64,000 bases of DNA from Pseudomonadota bacterium (GCA_016195085.1 JACQAG010000061.1:1-64000), one strand, 5' to 3'; positions 15,473 to 24,558 are shown, numbered from the stretch's first letter. Translations and numbers: made by a program. Notes: generated by a model not told the origin, from the sequence alone.

Positions 15473-18355
15473 TCAGGTTGCCTTGCCGGCGCGCGCCTGG
15501 TTGAGGGCGAAGAGACGCGCCAGGATCTCGTCCTCGGAGAGATCGGCCGGCCAGCCATAGGCGGACGCCACCGCTTCGTCCAGCGCGCGGTGCAGGTTCG
15601 CAAGCCATGTCGGGCGCTGGTTGTAGAGATTGGTCAGGGTCCGTTTTTTGAGCTCGGCCGCCGCCTTCGTATCGACCGGCAGAATCCGATCGGGAAATCC
15701 CGGCACCACTTCGGGCTCGCGCCGCACCAGCTCGGGCGGATTCAGCCAGAGGTCAGGTTTTTCCACGAGGGCGCGTGCCGCTTCGGCGATGCGCTTCGCG
15801 CGTGGGTCGTCAGCGTATGCGACTGCGGGGACGTTCGGGGTCAATCCTTCTGGGAAAGGAAATGTACCAAAACACGATTGAGCGTTGTACGTCGGGTCAT
15901 TCCCTTTGCCGTGCCATGAGCATGTCGCGAGGCTCCAAATCTCATGCAATTGGGAGTGCAGAACACCAAATGTCGTATCGTCATCTTTTGCAATTGCGTA
16001 AAGACGACTGTCGGGCATAACCGATCTATCTTGCCAAACAAATATCCGGTGTTTGGATACGCGGGGCGTGAGGATGAAGCGAGTGAGTGATCTTAGCGAT
16101 TGTCGCATACCAGTCCGAGCTTCGACGAATCGCCACCACACCTGTCGATATGCTTCTCGACGGTTTTGCGCGCGCTCTGGCTGAACCTCACGCCGTACAT
16201 GTTCAAAGGGCGCTTCGTAGAGTGCCGCTGTCGATTCGGCCATGTCAGTGCCAAAGTCGACAATCCATTTGTCTGATGGCCGACGAACTAAATCCATTCC
16301 GTTCACCCACGGTCTCACCACATCACTGTTCGGCCGGGCATTTGGGTTTTTTGGGAGAAGAAGCCAACGGCGCGCTATATCTCCGGGCACATCAAATGCC
16401 CCGCCTTTCGTCGTTCCCATGAAAATAAACTTGTCATTTCCATCGATGGGTACCGTCATCGTAAGATCTATTGCATTGCCGCCGGCAGAACTCGACAAAT
16501 CAGCATAGATTTCGTCCACGAGCTTACCGTCGACGTGCGCTTGATCCCCGCATTGCTTTGGCGCAACGCAAATCATTGAGACACGAACAGCAGCCCCGTC
16601 CAGCACCCAAGGCTCATCTGACCACGCCTCGAAGATGAAGCCCGTGTCGCGAACACGCTCAAGTACCTTGCGGTTGGCTCCCTGACGGATTGCTTGAGTT
16701 GCGACAAGACCAGCGCGCTTAGTTACGCCCGACTCAATCGCGCTTCGCGCCTTCTCGAACCAATAGCAGACGAGATCCACACCGGCCGGTACGCGCCCGT
16801 CGAAGGCTTCTCGCACCCGTGTAGCCGCAGCCTCTCCCATCGCCGCGATCATCCGCTTGTTGCCGACGAAGGGCGGGTTGCCGACGATGAACTCCGCTTC
16901 CGGCCATTCGGCTTCGCTGCCGTCCCCGCTGACGAGCGCGTCTCGGCACGCGATCTGATCGAGCGGCCGGAGGATCGGCGTGCGGTTGAGGCCATAGAAG
17001 TGGTCGAGCATCCACTGGATCTCGCCGATCCACACGGCAACTCGTGCGAGCTCTGCTGCGAATGGATTGATCTCGATTCCAAACAGAGCCTCGGGGCCGA
17101 TTCTCGGTTCCTGATGCGGCATGGCGAGCGCACGCGCCTCGTTGATGACCTTGTGCTCCAGCTCCTTGAGGCCGCGGAGAGCCAAATAGAGGAAATTGCC
17201 GGAGCCGCAGGCGGGGTCGAGCACGCGCACACGGGCCAAGCGGTCACGGAACTTCGCGAACACGTCTCGGGCTTGGCTCACGAGCTTTGTCGCAGCTCCG
17301 GAGCTTTTCGCCGCTTTCGTCTTGCGCTGAAGATCCTCGATCTCCGCCTTGACGACCTCCCACTCTGCGTGGAGCGGACGCAAAATCACCGGCTCGACGA
17401 TCTTCATGATCGTGCCGGGATCGGTATAGAACTTGCCCAGCTCCTTGCGCTTATTGGGATTGAGGCCACGCTCGAACAAGGTGCCGAAGATCGACGGCTC
17501 GATATGGCTCCAGTCGAGATCCGAAGCGTCGAGGACGAGCTTGATGTCCGCGAGCCGCAGCGGCAGCGCCTCATCGTCGTCGAATAGCTTGCCGTTGAAC
17601 CATTTGATGCGGTCGGTGCCGAACCAGCCGCCGCCCTGGGTGCCCATGGCCTTGAACAGCTCGCGCGCCCGGCCCTCGAACTGCTCGGCCTCGTAGCGGC
17701 AGCTCTCCAGGAGCCGGGACACGAGCTTGCCCGGCAGCAAGCCGATGTCCTCGGCGAACATGCAGAACAGCAGCCGATGGACGAAATGCGCTACGCGCTC
17801 CGCATCGTAACCGCGCTCGCGAAGCTGCTCGGCGAGCTCGGCAAAGCGCGTGGCGGCGGCCTCGGTCAGCGTTTCCCGTGTCAGGTCCGGCTTGAGCGAG
17901 TTCGGATCCTTGAAGGCGAGCCGAAGCCAGCGGAGATTCTCCGGCGCGCGCATTTCGGCCAAGCGGAAGCGCTGGACGACCCGCGGCGTGTTGGTGAAGC
18001 TGGTGTAGATGGCGAATCGTTTGGTATCGCAGACGATGAGCAGCGGCGGATTGTCGAGATCCGGCGCATACTCCGCGAGCTGCGCATAGGCCTTGGTGAG
18101 ATCGGCGCCGGGCCCCTTGTATTCGACGGCGAAATGCCCGCGCTTCCAGACGTCGACGAAGCCGGCGCTGCCGACGGTCTTGGTCACATGCTTCTGGAAG
18201 CAGTAGTCGACCCCGTCGGCATCGACCTCGGTCGGGGCCTTCTCGCCAAGAACGGCGCACAGATCAATGAAGTGCGACTGGTAGGCGGCCGTCTCCTTGA
18301 GTTCAGATAGCCGCCACTTCTCGATGAATTCTTCGAGATCCAACCAACCCCCCAT
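15473..18355 (-). CDS. MmeI-like fused restriction-methylation enzyme
   Basis: 960 residues from the ATG at 18355; a TTG four codons upstream is possible. The N-terminal domain holds a PD-(D/E)xK-type nuclease signature: D68, then E78-x-K80 in AVEYKGP. A helical spacer follows, then an N6-adenine methyltransferase of the gamma class with motif I DPACGSG (380-386) and motif IV NPPF (493-496). The C-terminal 400 residues should contain the target-recognition domain. Size and order match type IIL/IIG MmeI-like enzymes, where one chain cuts and methylates. The genomic segment for about residues 530-840 is visibly poorer in G+C than the rest (27 of 60 at 15841-15900). No separate specificity or helicase gene is present. 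Confidence 0.85.
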   Translation of the reverse strand: MGGWLDLEEFIEKWRLSELKETAAYQSHFIDLCAVLGEKAPTEVDADGVDYCFQKHVTKTVGSAGFVDVWKRGHFAVEYKGPGADLTKAYAQLAEYAPDLDNPPLLIVCDTKRFAIYTSFTNTPRVVQRFRLAEMRAPENLRWLRLAFKDPNSLKPDLTRETLTEAAATRFAELAEQLRERGYDAERVAHFVHRLLFCMFAEDIGLLPGKLVSRLLESCRYEAEQFEGRARELFKAMGTQGGGWFGTDRIKWFNGKLFDDDEALPLRLADIKLVLDASDLDWSHIEPSIFGTLFERGLNPNKRKELGKFYTDPGTIMKIVEPVILRPLHAEWEVVKAEIEDLQRKTKAAKSSGAATKLVSQARDVFAKFRDRLARVRVLDPACGSGNFLYLALRGLKELEHKVINEARALAMPHQEPRIGPEALFGIEINPFAAELARVAVWIGEIQWMLDHFYGLNRTPILRPLDQIACRDALVSGDGSEAEWPEAEFIVGNPPFVGNKRMIAAMGEAAATRVREAFDGRVPAGVDLVCYWFEKARSAIESGVTKRAGLVATQAIRQGANRKVLERVRDTGFIFEAWSDEPWVLDGAAVRVSMICVAPKQCGDQAHVDGKLVDEIYADLSSSAGGNAIDLTMTVPIDGNDKFIFMGTTKGGAFDVPGDIARRWLLLPKNPNARPNSDVVRPWVNGMDLVRRPSDKWIVDFGTDMAESTAALYEAPFEHVRREVQPERAQNRREAYRQVWWRFVEARTGMRQSLRSLTRFILTPRVSKHRIFVWQDRSVMPDSRLYAIAKDDDTTFGVLHSQLHEIWSLATCSWHGKGNDPTYNAQSCFGTFPFPEGLTPNVPAVAYADDPRAKRIAEAARALVEKPDLWLNPPELVRREPEVVPGFPDRILPVDTKAAAELKKRTLTNLYNQRPTWLANLHRALDEAVASAYGWPADLSEDEILARLFALNQARAGKAT

Positions 18356-18405
18356 GCCGCGATACAAGCATAGATGGCAGCCGCGTTAGCCGCCAGCCTG
18401 ACGGG

Positions 18406-18588
18406 CTACTCGACAGGCTCGGGCGGATCCATCGGATAGTGCTCCGCCTCATAGGCGTCGATGAGCGTCGCCAAGGCGTTCAAGCGATCGCCGTCTGGCG
18501 TTCCGCTCTTGCTTCCCCAAAGGCGCCCGGCCTCAGCCAGCGCCCTTTCATACTGCGACTTCGCGCGAATCGGTCTCAGGTCAGCCAT
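18406..18588 (-). CDS. HigA-like N-terminal fragment
   Basis: 60 residues from an ATG at 18588 with AGGACG just upstream; a 72-residue start at 18624 is possible. The sequence RPIRAKSQYERALAEAGRL ... GTPDGDRLNALATLIDAYEAEHYPMDPP is the N-terminal module of COG5499-type HigA proteins. Those normally continue into a helix-turn-helix after Asp-Pro-Pro-(D/E)-Pro. Here a stop codon follows PPEPVE, so the DNA-binding part is missing. No toxin gene is adjacent. It lies 50 bp upstream of the restriction gene on the same strand. It may be a genuine short protein or a truncated remnant. Confidence 0.6.
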   Translation of the reverse strand: MADLRPIRAKSQYERALAEAGRLWGSKSGTPDGDRLNALATLIDAYEAEHYPMDPPEPVE

Positions 18589-18696
18589 CGTCCTGGTCTC
18601 CGACGACATTCTACCAGCATTCATCCGCCGCTTCCCCGCCCCCTCCGTGCGGCGCTAAGCTATAGACGAACAGCGCAAATCCGGGAGCGGCACCCC

Positions 18697-19497
18697 ATGC
18701 AGCTCAGCGATGCCCAATTGAAGCAATTCGACGAGGAAGGCTACGTCTTCCTGGCGAACCTGTTCCGGCCGGAGGAGGTGGCGATCCTCAAAGCCGAGGT
18801 GCCGGCGCTGTTTGCCGAGCGCCGGCAGGAGAATGTGCGGGAGCGGACCGGCGACGTGGTGCGCACCAGCTTCGCCGCCCACACCTACAACCCGGTCTAC
18901 GGCGCGCTCGCCCGCCATCCGCGCCTCGTCGGTCCAGCCATGCAGATGCTGGCCGGTCCGATCTACATCCATCAGTTCAAGATCAACGGCAAGGCCGCCT
19001 TCGACGGCGACGTCTGGCAGTGGCACCAGGATTACGGCACCTGGGCCGCCGACGACGACATGCCGGCGCCGCGGGCGATGAACCTCGCACTCTTCCTGGA
19101 CGAGGTGAACGAGTTCAACGGCCCGCTCATGTTCATCCCGAAGAGCCACCGGGTCGGCAAGCTGCCGGCGGGCCACGACGTCACCACCACCAGCTATCCC
19201 TTATGGACCATCGAGCAGGCGACCATTCGCCGTCTCGTCGCCGAGGGCGGCATCGTCGCCCCCAAGGGCCCCGCCGGGTCCGGCCTCTTCTTCCATTGCA
19301 ATCTGGTGCATGGCTCGACCAGCAATATGAGCCCCTGGGATCGGCTGATCGTCTACATCTCCGCCAACCGCACCGACAACGCGATCCGCCGCTTCAAGCG
19401 GCCGGAGCACATCGCCCATCGCGACTTCCGGCCGATCCTGGCCTTGGGAGACGATTGCTTGACGCAATTTGCGGCCAAGCCCGCCGCGGCGGAGTAA
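18697..19497 (+). CDS. Phytanoyl-CoA dioxygenase / EctD-like oxygenase
   Basis: 266 residues of the PhyH family of Fe(II)/2-oxoglutarate dioxygenases. The metal triad is visible as H110-x-D112 in WQWHQDYGTW and H205 in CNLVHGS, with R216 positioned to bind 2-oxoglutarate. The WHQDYGTWAADDDMP and LALFLDEVNEFNGPLMFIPKSH segments resemble ectoine hydroxylase EctD, but no ectABC genes are near. It begins an operon with a SAF-domain dehydrogenase (4-bp gap) and an SDR, so a small hydroxylated metabolite is the likely substrate. The identity of that substrate is unknown. Confidence 0.85.
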   Translation: MQLSDAQLKQFDEEGYVFLANLFRPEEVAILKAEVPALFAERRQENVRERTGDVVRTSFAAHTYNPVYGALARHPRLVGPAMQMLAGPIYIHQFKINGKAAFDGDVWQWHQDYGTWAADDDMPAPRAMNLALFLDEVNEFNGPLMFIPKSHRVGKLPAGHDVTTTSYPLWTIEQATIRRLVAEGGIVAPKGPAGSGLFFHCNLVHGSTSNMSPWDRLIVYISANRTDNAIRRFKRPEHIAHRDFRPILALGDDCLTQFAAKPAAAE

Positions 19498-19501
19498 GGC
19501 C

Positions 19502-20881
19502 ATGAACCTCCATCGCATGCTCATGGAGCGCGACGCGGCGAAGCGGAAGCTGCGCGTCGGCCTCATCGGCGCCGGCAAGTTCGGCTCGATGTTCCTGGCC
19601 CAGGTGCTGACCACGCCCGGCCTGCACCTCGTCGGCATCGCCGATTTGAGCAGCAGCCGGGCCGCGGCGGCGCTGGCGCGGGTGGGCTGGCCGAAGGAGC
19701 GCACCCAGGCCAAGAGCTTTGCCGATGCGCTCGCCCACGGCACCACGCATCTCTGCGAGGACGCCGATGCGCTCATCAAGGCCGAGCCCATCGAGATCGT
19801 GATCGATGCGACCGGCAGCCCGCCCGCCGGCATTCGCCATGCGCTGGCCTGCGCCGGCGCCGGCAAGCATATCGTCATGGTCAATGTCGAAGCCGATGCG
19901 CTGGCCGGGCCGAAGCTGGCCGAGGCAGCCAGGCGCGCCGGAATCGTCTACAGCCTCGCCTATGGCGACCAGCCCGCCCTCATCGCCGAGATGGTGGACT
20001 GGGCCAGAGCGTCGGGCTTCCGCGTGGTGGCCGCCGGCAAGGGCACCAAGTATCTCCCCGCCTATCACGCCTCCACGCCCGACACGGTGTGGGGCCACTA
20101 TGGATTCACCCCCGAGCAGGTGGCCGCCGGCGACTTCAACGCGCAGATGTTCAACTCCTTCCTCGACGGCACCAAGTCGGCGATCGAGATGGCGGCAGTA
20201 GCAAATTCAACCGGCTTGGCCGCACCCGAGGAAGGCTTGGGCTTCCCGCCCTGCGGCGTCGATGCGCTGGCGCAAGTGCTGCGCCCGCGCGCGGCCGGAG
20301 GCAGCCTCGAGCATGACGGCCAGGTCGAGGTCATCTCCTCGCTCGAGCGCGACGGCAGGCCGGTTGAGCGCGATCTCCGCTGGGGCGTCTATGTCGTCTT
20401 CGAGGGTGCCAGCGCTTATGTGCAGGACTGCTTCAAGCAGTACGGGCTGGTGACCGACAGCTCCGGGCGCTACACCGCGCTCTACAAGCCCTTCCATCTC
20501 ATTGGTCTCGAGCTCGCCATCAGCGTCGCCTCGGCCGGCTTGCGCGGCGAACCCACCGGCCAGCCCACGGGGTTCCGCGCCGATGCGGTGGCCACTGCCA
20601 AGCGCGACCTCAAGGCCGGCGACACGCTTGACGGCGAGGGCGGCTACACGGTCTGGGGCAAGCTCATGCCGGCGTCCCGCTCGCTCGCCTTGGGCGCGCT
20701 GCCGATCGGGCTCGCCCATGGCCTCAAGCTGACCCGGCCGGTCGCCGCCGGCAGCACCCTCGCCTGGGCCGATGTCGCCGTCGGCGAAGCGAAGGCACCG
20801 CTCGCCGCCGCCATCGCCTTTCGCCGCGCCATGGAGGAGGAGGCCCGCCTCTCCTCGACCACGGCACGCGCCGCGGAATGA
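19502..20881 (+). CDS. NAD(P)-dependent dehydrogenase with C-terminal SAF domain
   Basis: 459 residues. The N-terminal Rossmann fold (RVGLIGAGKFGSM, residues 18-30) and the middle domain resemble homoserine dehydrogenase and Gfo/Idh/MocA enzymes. The last 90 residues (AVATAKRDLKAGDTLDGEGGY ... GLKLTRPVAAGSTLAWADV) form a SAF/antifreeze-like domain. This matches COG4091, predicted homoserine-dehydrogenase-like proteins with SAF, whose reaction is mostly unknown to me. It is coupled by ATGA overlap to the following SDR. Confidence 0.82.
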   Translation: MNLHRMLMERDAAKRKLRVGLIGAGKFGSMFLAQVLTTPGLHLVGIADLSSSRAAAALARVGWPKERTQAKSFADALAHGTTHLCEDADALIKAEPIEIVIDATGSPPAGIRHALACAGAGKHIVMVNVEADALAGPKLAEAARRAGIVYSLAYGDQPALIAEMVDWARASGFRVVAAGKGTKYLPAYHASTPDTVWGHYGFTPEQVAAGDFNAQMFNSFLDGTKSAIEMAAVANSTGLAAPEEGLGFPPCGVDALAQVLRPRAAGGSLEHDGQVEVISSLERDGRPVERDLRWGVYVVFEGASAYVQDCFKQYGLVTDSSGRYTALYKPFHLIGLELAISVASAGLRGEPTGQPTGFRADAVATAKRDLKAGDTLDGEGGYTVWGKLMPASRSLALGALPIGLAHGLKLTRPVAAGSTLAWADVAVGEAKAPLAAAIAFRRAMEEEARLSSTTARAAE

Positions 20882-21624
20882 CCGGAACCCTGGTCGTCAC
20901 CGGCGGCAGCCGCGGCATCGGCGCCGCCACCGCGCTGATCGCCGCCAAGCAGGGCTGGGCGGTCGCCGTCAACTACAATGCGAGCGCCAACGCCGCCGAG
21001 ACCTTGGTGCTCCGCATCAAGGAGGAGGGCGGCCGGGCGCTCGCGGTCAAGGCCGACATGGCGCGGGAGGCCGACATCGTCTCCCTCTTCGAGACGGCCG
21101 AACGCGGGCTCGGTCCGCTGGGCGGGCTCGTCAACAATGCCGGGGTCACCGGCCCCATGAGCCGCGTGGATGGAGTCGACGGAGCCATGCTGGCAGAGCT
21201 CATGGCGATCAACGTGGTCGCCCCCTTTCTCGCCGCCGGCGAAGCGGTGCGTCGGCTGTCGACGGCAAAGGGCGGCAAGGGCGGAGCAATCGTGAATGTG
21301 TCCTCGGCCGCCGCCCGGCTCGGCGGCCCGGGTGAATGGGTGCACTACGCCGCCTCGAAAGGCGCCATCGATACCTTCACAATCGGGCTGGCCAAGGAGG
21401 TGGCCGCCGAGGGCATCCGCGTGAACGCGGTCCGCCCCGGGCTGATCGAGACCGAAATCCATGCCAGCGCCGGCGACCCGAACCGGCTCCAGCGGCTGGC
21501 GCCCCTGGTGCCGATGCGCCGCGCCGGAACGCCCGAGGAGGTGGCGGAAACCATCGTCTGGCTGCTGTCGCCGGCCTCCTCCTACCTGACCGGCGCGCTC
21601 ATCGACGTGTCCGGCGGGCGCTAG
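20878..21624 (+). CDS. Short-chain dehydrogenase/reductase
   Basis: 248 residues, classical SDR. The coenzyme motif TGGSRGIG lies near residues 8-15, NNAGV near 86, a Ser in NVSSAAA, and the catalytic Tyr/Lys in YAASKGAID. The C terminus SSYLTGALIDVSGGR is typical of FabG/glucose-dehydrogenase-like SDRs. The start codon overlaps the stop of the SAF dehydrogenase, so the two are translated together. An Asn-Tyr-Asn-Ala after the second strand hints at NADP preference. It should act on an alcohol or ketone made by the operon partners. Confidence 0.87.
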   Translation: MTGTLVVTGGSRGIGAATALIAAKQGWAVAVNYNASANAAETLVLRIKEEGGRALAVKADMAREADIVSLFETAERGLGPLGGLVNNAGVTGPMSRVDGVDGAMLAELMAINVVAPFLAAGEAVRRLSTAKGGKGGAIVNVSSAAARLGGPGEWVHYAASKGAIDTFTIGLAKEVAAEGIRVNAVRPGLIETEIHASAGDPNRLQRLAPLVPMRRAGTPEEVAETIVWLLSPASSYLTGALIDVSGGR

Positions 21625-21733
21625 ATTCAATCGATTGGTGGCCCGCCTATCCCTGAAATTCGCTGACGATTTTCGGGGGTGGGACACGAGCGGCCCTTCA
21701 CCAATGCCCGGCTTTCCGCTATAGGCGAGCCCG

Positions 21734-22873
21734 ATGCAAGCAACCAATGACCACGCCGCCGGACCGTTCGCCGTCTGGCAGGCGCAGGTAAGGGCGGGTG
21801 GGCTCCACGCCGACACGGCGCAGGAAGAGGCCGCCCGTCGCCTCGACCGGCTGCACCAGAACCTCATCGGCTACACGCCCGCCGCCGCCCAATCGGGCTG
21901 GCGTCAAAGCCTCCATCTCGGCAAGCGTCCGGCGAGCGTGCCGTCCGGCGTCTATCTCCATGGCGGCGTCGGCCGCGGCAAATCCATGCTCATGGATCTG
22001 TTCTTCGCCGGCGCCACCGTGGCCAAGAAGCGGCGGGTGCATTTCCACGAATTCATGCAGGAGGCGCATCAGCGCATCCACGCCTGGCGCCAGACCAACA
22101 AGGTGAGCAAGACCTCCGAGCCGATCCGGCCCTTGGCCCGCACCATCGCCGACGAGGCCTCGCTGCTCTGCTTCGATGAGTTCCAGGTGCAGGACATCGC
22201 CGATGCGATGATCCTCGGCCGGCTCTTCTATGCTCTCTTCGAAGTGGGCGTGGTGGTGGTCGCCACCTCCAATCTGCAGCCGGACGATCTCTACAAGGAT
22301 GGCCTGCAGCGCGAGCTGTTCCTACCTTTCATCGGCCTATTGAAGCAACGACTGGAAGTCTTCGGCCTCGATGACGGGCGCGACTACCGCCTCCAGCGCA
22401 TCGCCGGCCAGCGCGTCTTCCACACGCCCTTGGGGGCCGACTCCGCCCAAGCCTTGGATCGTGCCTTCCAGACGATGGCCGACGGCCAGCGCCCCGGCCC
22501 GGAGACGCTTACCGTCATGGGCCGGGCGCTGGCGGTGCCGCTGGCGGCGCGCGGCGTCGCCCGCTTCGGCTTCCAGGATCTCTGCGGCGCAGCCCTCGGC
22601 CCCGGCGACTACCTCGCCATCGCAAGGCACTATCACACCGTCGTGCTCGCCGACATCCCGCTGCTGTCGCCGGAGAAGCGCGACGAAGCAAAACGCTTCG
22701 TCACCCTCATCGACACGCTCTATGAGCGCCGCGCCAAGCTGATCGCGTCGGCCGCCGTGCCGCCCGACGCGCTCTATCCCTTAGGCGATGGCACCTTCGA
22801 GTTCCGCCGCACCGTCTCGCGCCTCAACGAAATGCAATCGGCGGATTACCTCGAGCTGCCGCACCTGGCCTGA
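21734..22873 (+). CDS. zapE: Cell division ATPase ZapE (AFG1 family)
   Basis: 379 residues, the usual size for ZapE. Walker A GGVGRGKS spans residues 77-84, Walker B is LLCFDEFQVQDIADA, and the AFG1 motif ATSNLQPDDLYKDGLQRELFLPFI follows. In E. coli ZapE associates with the Z-ring under stress, and mitochondrial AFG1 has a protein-quality role. The gene stands alone and converges with the msr gene, leaving one base between the stops. Confidence 0.93.
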   Translation: MQATNDHAAGPFAVWQAQVRAGGLHADTAQEEAARRLDRLHQNLIGYTPAAAQSGWRQSLHLGKRPASVPSGVYLHGGVGRGKSMLMDLFFAGATVAKKRRVHFHEFMQEAHQRIHAWRQTNKVSKTSEPIRPLARTIADEASLLCFDEFQVQDIADAMILGRLFYALFEVGVVVVATSNLQPDDLYKDGLQRELFLPFIGLLKQRLEVFGLDDGRDYRLQRIAGQRVFHTPLGADSAQALDRAFQTMADGQRPGPETLTVMGRALAVPLAARGVARFGFQDLCGAALGPGDYLAIARHYHTVVLADIPLLSPEKRDEAKRFVTLIDTLYERRAKLIASAAVPPDALYPLGDGTFEFRRTVSRLNEMQSADYLELPHLA

Positions 22874-22874
22874 G

Positions 22875-23393
22875 CTAACGGGTGAGCTGCGCCAACGCGC
22901 CGGGATGGCGCCGGTGATGCTGCAGAAACACTTCGACCAAACGCTCGCAACCGGCCTGATCCACGGCATCGAAGCGCGCCGTCCGCGGACTGTCGAGGTC
23001 GAGCACGCCGATGAGCTCGCCCGCCTCGATCAGCGGCACGACCAGCTCGGCATTGGAAGCGGAATCGCAAGCGATGTGGCCGGGGAAGGCATGCACGTCC
23101 TCGACCATGACCGAACGCCGGCGCTCCGCTGCCGTGCCGCACACGCCCTTGCCGAGGGCGATGCGGATGCAGGCAGGCTTGCCCTGGAAGGGCCCGAGCA
23201 CCAGCGTGCCTGCCTTCATGAAATAGAACCCGGCCCAGTTGAGCTCCGGCAGCCCATGATAGACGAGTGCCGCCATGTTCGCCGCATTGGCGATGGCATC
23301 GCCCTCGCCTTCCATCACCGCGGCAAGCTGGCGGGCGAGATCGCCATAGAGCGACGTCTTGTTGCCGGCCTCGGATGCTTTCAGCGCGAACAT
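22875..23393 (-). CDS. msrC: Free methionine-(R)-sulfoxide reductase (GAF domain)
   Basis: 172 residues forming a single GAF domain. The three conserved cysteines are C75, C85 and C109, with spacings of 10 and 24 identical to C84, C94 and C118 of E. coli fRMsr. Motifs IRIALGKGVCGTAA and HIACDSASNAELVVPL are characteristic. The enzyme reduces free Met-R-sulfoxide in the cytoplasm, using thioredoxin or a similar donor. It lies downstream of the SPFH operon on the same strand, about 94 bp away, and may have its own promoter. Confidence 0.92.
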   Translation of the reverse strand: MFALKASEAGNKTSLYGDLARQLAAVMEGEGDAIANAANMAALVYHGLPELNWAGFYFMKAGTLVLGPFQGKPACIRIALGKGVCGTAAERRRSVMVEDVHAFPGHIACDSASNAELVVPLIEAGELIGVLDLDSPRTARFDAVDQAGCERLVEVFLQHHRRHPGALAQLTR

Positions 23394-23486
23394 CCCGTGT
23401 CCCTCGATCGATGCAGTGGCTGGGTCATTCTAGCCCAGGATTAGTCGCGCGAAACCAGCGTGGGTGGCATCGGTCTCAGGCTTGCA

Positions 23487-23630
23487 TCAATGCACATCGG
23501 TCCAGGGACTTCTACGCCGGTCGTAGGACGGATCGTTGTCGTCGAGGCGGCGTCGGAACTTGCTGCCCCCGAGCCGGATCAACAGAAGGGCAATGAGGAC
23601 TAGGAAGCCGACGAGATAGACCGTGTCCAT
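23487..23630 (-). CDS. 47-residue membrane protein downstream of SPFH gene
   Basis: A complete reading frame from ATG (23630) to TGA (23487). One hydrophobic helix spans residues 5-18 (YLVGFLVLIALLLI). It is followed by a basic patch (KFRRR, 24-28) and a hydrophilic tail with DDNDPSYDRRRSPW, predicting an N-out, C-in single-pass topology. AGGA lies about 9-12 bases upstream of the start. It is 25 bp after the SPFH gene on the same strand, so probably cotranscribed. I know of no named family. A partner of the SPFH protein is inferred, much as NfeD proteins accompany other slipins. Confidence 0.65.
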   Translation of the reverse strand: MDTVYLVGFLVLIALLLIRLGGSKFRRRLDDNDPSYDRRRSPWTDVH

Positions 23631-23655
23631 CGCAGCGGTTCCTGTGAGGCTTCTC

Positions 23656-24558
23656 TCACCCTGCCACGGTCGCAGCCTTCGGTGCGGTGGCGGCGACCAA
23701 GCCCAGGACCGAGCCGGGGTTCATGCTGTCGACCATGGATGAGGGGATGAGGATGGTGGCGCCGCGCTCCTTGGTGGTTTCGTAGATGATGTTCATGGCG
23801 CGGAGCTGGAGCGCGATCGGATTGCTGCCGTAGAGCACCGCCGCATCGACGAATTTCTGCGCCACCAGCACCTCCGAGGAACCGAGGATGACGCGGGCCT
23901 CCTTTTCCCGCTCGGCTTGCGCCTGGCGGCTCATGGCGTCCTGCAGCCCGGCCGGGATGCGCACGTCGCGGATCTCGACCGAGATCACCGCGACACCCCA
24001 TTCGGCGATCTTGTGGCCGATCACCTCCTTCAGCTGCTCATCCGCCTGCTTGCGCTCGGACAACAGCGCCGAAAGCGGCGAGGCGCCGATCATCTCGCGC
24101 AGCGACGTCTGCGAGACCCTGATGATGGCGCCGGCATAGTCCGCGATCTCGAGGGCGGCGCGTTCGGCGTCGTGCACCTGCCAGAAGACGATGGCATCGA
24201 CATTGACCGGCACCGTGTCCTTGGTCAGCGTCTGCTCGGCGTTGAACTCGATGGTTTGGATGCGCTGGTCGATCCTGATCGCCACCGCATCGACGAAGGG
24301 CACGATGAGGAAGAGCCCGGGTCCGCGGATCGCGTAGAGCTTGCCCAAGCGCAAGACGATCGCCTTCTCCCATTGGTTGGCGATCATCAGCGAGAGCGGG
24401 ACGAGCCAGGCCAGCACCAGCAGAAGCCCGGCCAGGACATAGGCCGACGAAGCGCCCAGATAGTAGCCGAGACCGCCCGCGGCCGGGGCCGCCAGCAGCA
24501 AGAGGGAGGCGAGCACGCGGGCCAGCGGGTTCGTCCCCCGTGGGATCAATCCTCTCAT
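23656..24558 (-). CDS. SPFH/Band-7 membrane protein (slipin-like)
   Basis: 300 residues. Two hydrophobic segments at about residues 13-35 and 39-58 precede the SPFH domain (EKAIVLRLGKLYAIRGPGLFLIVPFVDAV, then IQTIEFNAEQTLTKDTVPVNVDAIVFW). A helical coiled-coil-prone region follows (QAQAEREKEARVILGSSE). It should oligomerise on the inner membrane and organise microdomains or protect membrane proteases. The start overlaps the GntR stop (ATGA). NfeD, the common partner of slipins, is not present; a 47-residue membrane protein is downstream instead. Confidence 0.9.
   Translation of the reverse strand: MRGLIPRGTNPLARVLASLLLLAAPAAGGLGYYLGASSAYVLAGLLLVLAWLVPLSLMIANQWEKAIVLRLGKLYAIRGPGLFLIVPFVDAVAIRIDQRIQTIEFNAEQTLTKDTVPVNVDAIVFWQVHDAERAALEIADYAGAIIRVSQTSLREMIGASPLSALLSERKQADEQLKEVIGHKIAEWGVAVISVEIRDVRIPAGLQDAMSRQAQAEREKEARVILGSSEVLVAQKFVDAAVLYGSNPIALQLRAMNIIYETTKERGATILIPSSMVDSMNPGSVLGLVAATAPKAATVAG

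Noticed and set aside
15182-15475. HicA toxin next to hicB
   Set aside because: No frame with the short dsRBD-like HicA sequence was found on either strand near hicB.
18697-19497. Ectoine hydroxylase EctD
   Set aside because: Similarity in the metal-site region is real, but ectA, ectB and ectC are absent and partners are dehydrogenases, so only the family is claimed.
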